NCBI GenBank assembly: GCA_964522665.1
Contig: CAZFVY010000064.1
Span: 1-39,908 of the forward strand
DNA: 39,908 nucleotides
Reading direction: 5' to 3'
DNA from: CAZFVY01 sp964522665
GTDB taxonomy: Bacteria > Verrucomicrobiota > Verrucomicrobiia > Limisphaerales > CAZFVY01
The position numbers were made by a program, and so were the translations under genes. Numbering within the stretch: position 1 is the stretch's first letter; every line of letters starts with the position of its first letter. The notes beneath the pieces were generated by a model. That model was given only the letters and a program-made list of their open reading frames with translations. It was not told where the DNA came from and did no database searches. Below are positions 1 through 6,308 of the stretch, in pieces.

Positions 1-1410
1 AATGAGCGAGGTCCAAAAATGCACTTTGCCCCAGAACTCGCTCATCATGCGTCCGGTGGCCTTCGGGTACCAGAAATACACGCCAGCGAACAGGGCGAAT
101 ATCGTCCCGGGCGCGACCACGTAATGGAAGTGGGCGATAACGTAATAGGTGTCGTGCAGGTAGAGGTCGCTGTAGTTAAAACCGAGCGGCAGCCCGGTCA
201 AGCCGCCGATGCCGAACATCGGCAAGAACGCCAGCGCAAAAAGCATCGGCGTATTGAAGCGGATCGAGCCACCCCACAGCGACAGGAATAAACAACTCAA
301 AATGACGACGGAGGGAATCGAGATGATCATCGTCGTGGTTTGGAAGAACGTGCTGATCTTCGTCCCCATGCCGGTCAGATACATGTGATGTGCCCAGACG
401 ATGAACGAGAGGAATCCAATCGCCAGCACCGAATAGACGAGGGATTTGTAACCCCAGATCGGCTTGCGGCAATTGTTCGCGAGGATCTCGGCGACCACGC
501 CCATGCCCGGGAGAATCAAGACGTAAACCTCCGGGTGACCCAGGAACCAAAAAAGGTGCTGCCACAGCAACGGACTGCCGCCGCCACTAATCGGATTGCC
601 GCCATGCCCGGTGATCGAGAGGCCGCTCGGCAAGAAGAAGCTCGTGCCCGCGACGTTATCCATCAGTTGAAGAACCGCCGCGGCTTCCAGCGGGGGAAAG
701 GCGAGCAACAGCAGAAACGCCGTCACAAACTGCGCCCAGACGAAGAACGGCAGTCGCATCCACGTCATACCCGGCGCCCGCAACTGAATGATGGTCGCGA
801 TAAAATTGACCGCTCCCAGGAGCGAAGAGGTAATCAGAAACACCATGCCGATGATCCAGAAAAGCTGGCCGTGCGTTTTGATGATCGTCGCGAGCGGAGA
901 ATAGGAGGTCCAGCCCGCCTGCGCCGCGCCGCCCGGAATGAAAAAGCTGACCACCATGATGACGCCACCGACGGCGTAGGACTGGTAGCTCACCATGTTA
1001 ATCCGCGGGAACGCCATGTCGATCGCTCCGATTTGCAGGGGAACGACGTAGTTGCCGAACGCGGCAAACGCCAGCGGCACCACGCCCAGGAACACCATGA
1101 TCGTGCCGTGCATCGCGCCGAACGAATTGTAGAGGTCGGACGAAATCTTGCCGCCCGCCGCGGGGGCGCCGAGCATTTTTTCCAAGAGCGCGCCGAAGAA
1201 TGGCACCGGCTGGTCGGGCTTGGCGATCTGCCACCGCATGAGCATCATCAAGCAAAACCCGAAAAAGAGAAACGCCAGCGCGGTAATGCCGTATTGGATG
1301 CCGATCACTTTGTGATCGGTCGAGAAAATGTACTTTTGCCAAAAACCCAACTCCTCGTGATGGGCTTCATGGACACCTGCATGGTGAGAACCGTGTGTAG
1401 TGGGCTGCAT
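1..1410 (-). CDS. ctaD: Cytochrome c oxidase subunit I, 3' end beyond the window
   Basis: This is the catalytic heme-copper subunit of the aerobic terminal oxidase, which reduces O2 to water and pumps protons in the inner membrane. The minus strand is open from an ATG at 1410 to the window edge (470 codons) and the C-terminus is missing. Family landmarks are clear: a heme a histidine in GAMHGTIMVF (about H101), the CuB/Tyr motif GHPEVYVLILPG (about H292), the CuB pair WAHHMYLTGMG (about 341-342), and the late heme ligands in HDTYYVIAHFHYVV. The N-terminus is unusually His-rich, with six His in the first 18 residues. It lies 112 bp downstream of ctaB with its own promoter-like sequence between. 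No clear Shine-Dalgarno precedes the ATG. Identity is very sure; the subtype (aa3 or caa3) is not decidable from this part. Confidence 0.96.
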   Translation of the reverse strand, partial: MQPTTHGSHHAGVHEAHHEELGFWQKYIFSTDHKVIGIQYGITALAFLFFGFCLMMLMRWQIAKPDQPVPFFGALLEKMLGAPAAGGKISSDLYNSFGAMHGTIMVFLGVVPLAFAAFGNYVVPLQIGAIDMAFPRINMVSYQSYAVGGVIMVVSFFIPGGAAQAGWTSYSPLATIIKTHGQLFWIIGMVFLITSSLLGAVNFIATIIQLRAPGMTWMRLPFFVWAQFVTAFLLLLAFPPLEAAAVLQLMDNVAGTSFFLPSGLSITGHGGNPISGGGSPLLWQHLFWFLGHPEVYVLILPGMGVVAEILANNCRKPIWGYKSLVYSVLAIGFLSFIVWAHHMYLTGMGTKISTFFQTTTMIISIPSVVILSCLFLSLWGGSIRFNTPMLFALAFLPMFGIGGLTGLPLGFNYSDLYLHDTYYVIAHFHYVVAPGTIFALFAGVYFWYPKATGRMMSEFWGKVHFWTSLI

Positions 1411-1469
1411 GATCAGTTATTTTGGCTTCGTGGGCGTCGCCGCGAGTGTCGAAACGCGCTCACCCCCGG

Positions 1470-1498
1470 ATTATCATTAGCTATTCAAATAGTGTCAA
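1470..1498 (-). promoter_or_regulatory. Sigma70-like promoter for ctaD
   Basis: On the minus strand a TTGACA -35 box (1498-1493) is followed by a 17-bp spacer and a GATAAT -10 box (1475-1470), giving 11 of 12 consensus bases. The spacer contains a small inverted repeat, CTATT-TG-AATAG, which could be an operator. Transcription would start near 1463 and give a leader of about 50 nt. This suggests ctaD can be transcribed separately from ctaA-ctaB. Confidence 0.6.
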
Positions 1499-1522
1499 CG
1501 TCTGATTTCGACCGTCGCATTT

Positions 1523-2425
1523 TTATTTAACCTTATCCAAGACCATCAGCCCCAGCAACCAAGGCAGATAGAGAATCGACGCGTAGAAAAGTTTTCGCGC
1601 CCGCGCGACCGACAAGTCGCGCGCAAAACGAATCGCGTGCCAGAGCAACCATAGACTTGCGGCCAGCGCTCCGATCAAATAGGCCGTCCCCACCACGCCG
1701 AAGACCGCCGGAAAAAGACTGATCGCCAGCAGACCAAGGGTATGGCTAATGGTTTGACGGCCGGTCCGCACGCCCTCGGGATCCACCACCGGCAACATCC
1801 GGAAGCCGGCGCGCGCGTAGTCCTCTCGGTACATCCACGCGATCGCCATGAAGTGGGGCAACTGCCAGAAAAACAAGATCGCGAAAAGCGACCAGCCGCC
1901 GGCGTCGATGTAATCCCGGGAGGCGGTCCACCCCATCAGCGGCGGCAGCGCCCCGGGGATCGCGCCGATGACGGTGTTCAAGGTCGTGACCCGCTTCAGC
2001 GGCGTGTAAACGAACAGGTAGCTGCCGAGCGTTACGGCGCCGAGCACGCTTGTCAGAAGATTGACCATCCAAGCCAGATAGAGCAGTCCGAGGATCGCGG
2101 ACAATCCGCCCATAATCAGCACGGAATCGGGTTGCAACCGGCCCGAAGGCAGCGGACGCCCTTCGGTGCGGCGCATCTTCGCGTCCAGTTCGCGCTCGAG
2201 CAATTGATTCAGCGCCGCGGCTCCACAAGCGACCAAAGCAGTCCCCAACAGCGTATGGAACAACAACCCGTAGTTCACCGGCCCGCGCTCGCCGAGGTAA
2301 AAACCGACCAGCGTTGTCAGCATCACCAAAGTGGTGAGCCGCAACTTCACCAACTCCGAAAAGATGCTCCACCAGCCGCTGCGAACAGCTGCGGCTTCGG
2401 GAATCGGTTCGGCGGTGGCTTTCAT
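1523..2425 (-). CDS. ctaB: Protoheme IX farnesyltransferase (heme O synthase)
   Basis: This UbiA-superfamily prenyltransferase adds a farnesyl chain to heme b, making heme O for the oxidase. It has 300 residues, the usual length. The first Asp-rich substrate-binding motif of the family is seen in NQLLERELDAKMRRTEGRPLP (about residues 77-97, with N and D conserved), followed by alternating hydrophobic helices. The PLMGWTASR loop and the later HFMAIAWMYREDYARAGFRMLP segment (about 190-212) are also typical of CtaB. The ATG at 2425 lies 7 bp after the ctaA stop, so the two are co-transcribed and act in consecutive steps. Identity is sure. Confidence 0.96.
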   Translation of the reverse strand: MKATAEPIPEAAAVRSGWWSIFSELVKLRLTTLVMLTTLVGFYLGERGPVNYGLLFHTLLGTALVACGAAALNQLLERELDAKMRRTEGRPLPSGRLQPDSVLIMGGLSAILGLLYLAWMVNLLTSVLGAVTLGSYLFVYTPLKRVTTLNTVIGAIPGALPPLMGWTASRDYIDAGGWSLFAILFFWQLPHFMAIAWMYREDYARAGFRMLPVVDPEGVRTGRQTISHTLGLLAISLFPAVFGVVGTAYLIGALAASLWLLWHAIRFARDLSVARARKLFYASILYLPWLLGLMVLDKVK

Positions 2426-2432
2426 CGTCGTG

Positions 2433-3506
2433 TTAAGCGGCGCTCGTCACTGATCGGGCCGCGCCCAAAACCGCCGGTGAACTCCGTCCGGGCCGTTCGG
2501 TGGCGCCCACCAGACCTTCAGACGAGCACCGGATTACGACCACGTTCAGGATGGCGCCCGTCACCAAAGTCGCCGCCCCGAGCACAACGTGGAGCGTCGC
2601 CACATCGGCCGCTTTGTTGCTCCAGACCGTCAAAATTCCCAACAACAACTGCGATAACGCCAAGCCAAACCAGCCCCACGCCAACCGCGCAAGCCGCGTC
2701 TGAAAACCAAGCTCACGATGCACGCCCCATGCGAAGGCGCCGACCGCGATCAGGATTACGAAGGCCGTCAACCGGTGCGTCATGTGCAACCCGATCTGAA
2801 ACGCGGTCACCGGGCCGAAATCACGGACGTCGGCGCGCCACTGATTGATCGACACCAAAGATGCCGCATCCATGGGTGGCCAAACTTTCCCGTATGCGAG
2901 GGGAAAATCGGGCACCGCAAGACCGGCGTGCTGGTGGCGCATCGTCGCCCCCAGCGCCAACTGGAAGAGAATCAGGCAAGTTGCCCCGGCCAGGAGATAG
3001 CTCAAGCGTCGTGAGAGCATGAACGCGCGCCGCTCGGACTCCGCGAGTCGGCTCCACCACGACGAGGTGAAAAGCGCGATCGCGCAAAGCAGGACGAGAA
3101 ACATTTGGGCCAGAATCGCGTGAAAGATACCGATTTGAGCCTTGAGCAGCGTGACTCGCAACCCACCCAATACCCCTTGCAGAACCACCGAAAAAAACGC
3201 GGCCACGCCCAGCCACCTGACCCAGCGCCGCGGCTCTTTGACCCAAAGCCAGACCGCCAGTATGGTTGTCAGGAACCCGACACCCGAAGCGAACAGCCGG
3301 TGCGAATGTTCGTAAAAGATTCCACCGACCCACTTCGAGATCGGAAACAAGAACATGTTGTAGCCGTAGCTGGTCGGCCAGTCGGGAACCGCCATACCCG
3401 CCTCGTGGCTGGTTACCAGCCCGCCCACGGCAATCAGGCCGACCGTCATCAACGCCGTCGCCAGCGCAAAACGGTGGAGCCAACGAGTGTCAGAGGTTCG
3501 GGTCAT
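2433..3506 (-). CDS. ctaA: Heme A synthase (COX15/CtaA family)
   Basis: This integral membrane enzyme oxidises the C8 methyl of heme O to give heme A, the cofactor of the oxidase encoded downstream. It has 357 residues and about eight membrane segments in two homologous halves. Conserved His motifs are visible: TSHEAGMAVPDWPTSYGY (about 32-49), EHSHRLFAS (about 66), RHQHAGLAVPDFPLAYG in the second half, and HMTHRLTAF near 245. The paired AVPDWP and AVPDFP motifs are diagnostic of the type that resembles mitochondrial COX15. The ATG at 3506 has only a GAAGA-like stretch upstream. It is first in the ctaA-ctaB pair. Confidence 0.96.
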   Translation of the reverse strand: MTRTSDTRWLHRFALATALMTVGLIAVGGLVTSHEAGMAVPDWPTSYGYNMFLFPISKWVGGIFYEHSHRLFASGVGFLTTILAVWLWVKEPRRWVRWLGVAAFFSVVLQGVLGGLRVTLLKAQIGIFHAILAQMFLVLLCAIALFTSSWWSRLAESERRAFMLSRRLSYLLAGATCLILFQLALGATMRHQHAGLAVPDFPLAYGKVWPPMDAASLVSINQWRADVRDFGPVTAFQIGLHMTHRLTAFVILIAVGAFAWGVHRELGFQTRLARLAWGWFGLALSQLLLGILTVWSNKAADVATLHVVLGAATLVTGAILNVVVIRCSSEGLVGATERPGRSSPAVLGAARSVTSAA

Positions 3507-3521
3507 TCTTCAGCTAAACGA

Positions 3522-3555
3522 TTGCCCGCCCAGCAAACTGCCGCGACGCGGGCAA
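3522..3555. repeat. Inverted repeat between the cupredoxin gene and ctaA
   Basis: Eight-base arms TTGCCCGC (3522-3529) and GCGGGCAA (3548-3555) flank an 18-base loop. The element lies 16 bp upstream of the ctaA start and downstream of the cupredoxin gene on the same strand. There is no T-run, so it could be a weak terminator for the upstream gene or a structure in the ctaA leader. Confidence 0.3.
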
Positions 3556-3605
3556 CCGCTACCAGCCATAAGGGAATTCAGGGCGCCAAACCTGGCTGCC
3601 CGCAA

Positions 3606-4325
3606 TTATTGGGCGGGCTTGAACTCCAACGTCAAATCCGCGGTCTGGTTGTCCGCGCCAACCGTGATCTCTTTCGAAACCTTGCCCGCCTTGCGATGGA
3701 TCGCTTCAATCACGTATTTACCCGGGGGCAAATTCGCGATCTTGAAGCTTCCGCCTTTTTTCGTGACATCGAAGAACGGGTTATCGGAAACGCAGGCGTA
3801 AGCAAACATCCAGGGATGGACGTTGCATTGAAAAGTTACGAAAATCTCCGGACTGGTGAACGCTTTTTCCTTGTCAGCGCCTTGCGCCATCTGAGCCTCA
3901 TTGAACGGCTTATTTTCCGGATTCTTGGGTGAGCAATTGATGTTGTGCATCATCGGGTCGGAATTCTTGATGACCAGCTTTTGACCGGTCTGGATCCCGA
4001 GGATGTACGGCTGGTACAAACAGCCCACCTGATCGAGCACGGCGGGCGTGGCCGGGGCTTCAAAAGTCTTGCCCGTCAAACCGTCTTTGATATGAACAAA
4101 AACATCATCCAATCCGCCGTCCGCCGCCTTGACGAAGAAGCGGGTTTTGACCGCTTCGGTGTGCAGCTTGCCACAAAACTGATCCGACGCGATTGGAGCG
4201 ATGACCTTCTCGTCCGGAGTGGCGCCGGTGACCGTCACCTTGCCCGTAATATCCGCGGCCGTCGCCAATTGAACCGTGCTTACCGCCGCCGCGGAAGCTG
4301 CCAAAAACCAAGATTTTAATTTCAT
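3606..4325 (-). CDS. Periplasmic cupredoxin (type 1 copper) protein with a C-terminal carboxypeptidase-regulatory-like domain
   Basis: This is a probable exported blue-copper electron carrier or copper-binding protein. Residues 1-24 are a signal peptide ending AATAAD/TAAD. The cupredoxin part (about 25-180) shows a likely type 1 site: H127 in MMHNIN, then C167, H170 and M173 in FQCNVHPWM. Extra cysteines at 51, 102 and 178 are typical of the 'plastocyanin/methylamine-utilisation-like' proteins. Residues 185-239 look like a small beta-sandwich regulatory domain, seen as FKIANLPPGKYVIEAIHRKAGK. It sits directly upstream of heme A synthesis genes and ctaD, so a role delivering electrons or copper to the oxidase is plausible but inferred. 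An AGGG stretch about 10 bp before the ATG is a usable ribosome site. Confidence 0.82.
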   Translation of the reverse strand: MKLKSWFLAASAAAVSTVQLATAADITGKVTVTGATPDEKVIAPIASDQFCGKLHTEAVKTRFFVKAADGGLDDVFVHIKDGLTGKTFEAPATPAVLDQVGCLYQPYILGIQTGQKLVIKNSDPMMHNINCSPKNPENKPFNEAQMAQGADKEKAFTSPEIFVTFQCNVHPWMFAYACVSDNPFFDVTKKGGSFKIANLPPGKYVIEAIHRKAGKVSKEITVGADNQTADLTLEFKPAQ

Positions 4326-4356
4326 ATTTGGTACCCTGTTAATAAAAAGACATCTA

Positions 4357-4386
4357 AGGTTAGCAAACCGATTGGACCCGTCGCAA
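4357..4386 (-). promoter_or_regulatory. Candidate promoter for the cupredoxin gene
   Basis: On the minus strand TTGCGA (4386-4381) and TAACCT (4362-4357) are separated by 18 bp. The boxes match the sigma70 consensus only partly. They lie about 30-60 bp before the start codon and just downstream of the CRP-like palindrome, an arrangement that would suit an activator-dependent promoter. Confidence 0.35.
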
Positions 4387-4392
4387 GCGGAA

Positions 4393-4408
4393 TGTGAAAC
4401 TTTTCACA
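4393..4408. promoter_or_regulatory. CRP/FNR-family-like operator palindrome
   Basis: TGTGAAACTTTTCACA is a dyad with perfect 7-base arms around a CT centre. It contains TGTGA-N6-TCACA, which is exactly the CRP half-site pattern known from enterobacteria. Its centre lies roughly 50 bp upstream of the likely start of cupredoxin transcription. A CRP/FNR-family regulator is inferred; none is encoded in the window. Confidence 0.5.
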
Positions 4409-4527
4409 AGCCCATGCCAGCCCGATGCCATTGGACCGCTCCACTCAGGGGCCACCTGATCGAGCTTAACGACTTGCTATCAATCCATTAGAGCATGAAG
4501 GGCTCGCCCGCCCTGCCCCACGCTGCC

Positions 4528-5010
4528 TCATTCCGCTTTCGGCTGAATTGACGCCATCACCCGGCTCATCTCCAAGGCGGTTCGGGCGGCTTCCGTTCCG
4601 CGATTATGCTCTTTGCCCAAACAGCGCACGCGCGCCTGTTCCGTGTTTTCAAAAAGCAGCACGCCATGAATGACCGGCAACTCGCGTTCCACCTGGAGTT
4701 GGGCGAGCGCCAAGCTGACGGCTTCGGCAACATGCTGCGCGTGCGTGGTCTGGCCGCGCAAGATGACGCCCAGGCAAATGATCGCCGCCAACGCCGGGCG
4801 GCGGACCGTGGCGAGACGCGCCGCGACGACGGGAATTTCGTAAGCGCCTGGCACGCGGACGATTTCAAGATCCTTAACACCAGCCCCGCGCAGCTCTTTC
4901 TTCGCCGCGCGCAAGAGCGCGTCCACGTAGTGAGAATTATAACGCGACGCCACGATCGCAAAACGCCCCGTCACGGCGCCGACTTTTGGTTTGGAAATTG
5001 GCTTAAGCAT
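4528..5010 (-). CDS. ribH: 6,7-dimethyl-8-ribityllumazine synthase
   Basis: This enzyme condenses the ribityl-aminopyrimidinedione with dihydroxybutanone phosphate in the penultimate step of riboflavin synthesis, and family members form large oligomers. Family motifs include FAIVASRYNSHYVDALL near the N-terminus, the VRVPGAYEIPVVAARLA active-site strand, the GVILRGQTTHAQHVAEAVS phosphate and catalytic-His segment, and HGVLLFENTEQARVR. I chose the ATG at 5010 (160 residues, the normal length) because AAGGA lies 10 bases before it. An ATG at 5052 would add 14 unconserved residues and has no ribosome site. It follows ribBA and uses the RibB product. Confidence 0.95.
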   Translation of the reverse strand: MLKPISKPKVGAVTGRFAIVASRYNSHYVDALLRAAKKELRGAGVKDLEIVRVPGAYEIPVVAARLATVRRPALAAIICLGVILRGQTTHAQHVAEAVSLALAQLQVERELPVIHGVLLFENTEQARVRCLGKEHNRGTEAARTALEMSRVMASIQPKAE

Positions 5011-5082
5011 AAATGGCGGATCCTTGGCCGCGAGGCCAGGCGACCGCGACATACCCGGCGTTCGGTGCGAGGGATTTCAGCT

Positions 5083-6291
5083 TCAGATCAAGTGTCCCAG
5101 TTTTTCGCGCTTGGTCCGAAGATACTTGGCGTTGTGCCGGTTCGCTTTGACCCGGATCGGCAACTGCTCGACGATTTCCAATCCGTAGCCTTCGAGTCCG
5201 ACGACCTTCTTGGGATTATTCGTGAGCAAGCGAATCGTCTTCAATCCTAAATCGACCAGAATTTGGGCGCCCAGGCCGTATTCACGCAAGTCCATCGGGA
5301 AACCGAGCGCCAAGTTGGCCTCGACGGTATCGAACCCTCCCTCTTGGAGTTTGTAGGCGCGGATCTTCGCCGGGAGACCGATCCCCCGCCCTTCCTGGCG
5401 CATATAAACGATGACCCCGAGGCCGGCTTCCGCGACTTGGGCCATCGCCTGATGGAGTTGAGGCCCACAATCGCAGCGGCGGGACCCAAATACATCGCCG
5501 GTCAGGCATTCGCTATGCACGCGGACGAGCACCCCTTTTTTTCCGGCGACGTCGCCGCGAACCAGGGCGAGATGGTGCTGCCCGTCAATGCGGGATCGGT
5601 AGAGATAAAGTTCAAAATCGCCATACTCCGTGGGCAATTTCACCACCTCGACGCGTTCGACCAGTTTTTCGCGCGTCCGGCGGTACTCGATGAGCGCCTC
5701 GATCGTGCAAACCTTAAGCCGGTGTCGGGCGGCGAACTGAACCAGCTCCGGCAGACGCGCCATCGAGCCGTCATCGCTCATGATCTCGCAGATCACCCCG
5801 ATGGGGCGACAGCCCGCGAGCCGCACCAGATCGACCGCGGCCTCCGTGTGGCCGGCGCGCTGCAACACGCCGCCCGGACGCGCGCGCAGCGGGAAAACGT
5901 GGCCCGGTTGAACCAAGCTCTCGGGCAACGCGGTCGGTTCGGACATGACGCGAATCGTTTCGGCGCGGTCGGCCGCGCTAATTCCGGTCGTGATTCCTTT
6001 GGCGGCATCGACGCTGACCTGAAAATCAGTTTTGAACGATTCCCGGTTCTGCAAAACCATCCGCTCGATGCCCAGTTGTTGCAGGCGTTCGGACGTCGTC
6101 GGCACGCAGATTAATCCCCGGCCATTCTTGGCCATAAAATTCACGGCCTGCGGGGTGATTTTCTCACCCGCCATGATCAGGTCGCCCTCATTCTCGCGAT
6201 CCGCGTCATCGACCACGATCACCATCTTGCCTTTCCGCAAGTCGGAAAGAATCGAATCGATTGAGTCGAAGGCGTGTTTCGCGGTTCGCAT
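5083..6291 (-). CDS. ribBA: Bifunctional 3,4-dihydroxy-2-butanone-4-phosphate synthase / GTP cyclohydrolase II
   Basis: This fused enzyme supplies both precursors of riboflavin. Residues 1-200 are the DHBP synthase half, with the acidic VDDADRENEGDLIMAGE loop that binds Mg and ribulose-5-phosphate and the RAGHTEAAVDL motif. Residues about 205-402 are the GTP cyclohydrolase II half, with the zinc cysteines in SECLTGDVFGSRRCDCG and the catalytic region YMRQEGRGIGLPAKIRAYKL. The total of 402 residues is standard for RibBA. Both halves look intact. The start lies 17 bp after the alaS stop and ribH follows, so alaS-ribBA-ribH is probably one transcript. Confidence 0.97.
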   Translation of the reverse strand: MRTAKHAFDSIDSILSDLRKGKMVIVVDDADRENEGDLIMAGEKITPQAVNFMAKNGRGLICVPTTSERLQQLGIERMVLQNRESFKTDFQVSVDAAKGITTGISAADRAETIRVMSEPTALPESLVQPGHVFPLRARPGGVLQRAGHTEAAVDLVRLAGCRPIGVICEIMSDDGSMARLPELVQFAARHRLKVCTIEALIEYRRTREKLVERVEVVKLPTEYGDFELYLYRSRIDGQHHLALVRGDVAGKKGVLVRVHSECLTGDVFGSRRCDCGPQLHQAMAQVAEAGLGVIVYMRQEGRGIGLPAKIRAYKLQEGGFDTVEANLALGFPMDLREYGLGAQILVDLGLKTIRLLTNNPKKVVGLEGYGLEIVEQLPIRVKANRHNAKYLRTKREKLGHLI

Positions 6292-6308
6292 CGGAGTAAT
6301 TGCGCCAG

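Noticed and set aside
340..1530. Long plus-strand open frame of 396 codons
   Set aside because: It is antisense to ctaD, whose protein is unmistakable. The product is rich in His, Arg and Gln with no family pattern, as expected of a GC-rich shadow frame.
4500..4530. Short hairpin after ribH as a terminator
   Set aside because: The AGGGC/GCCCT stem is only 5 bp and no T-run follows it in the minus-strand direction.
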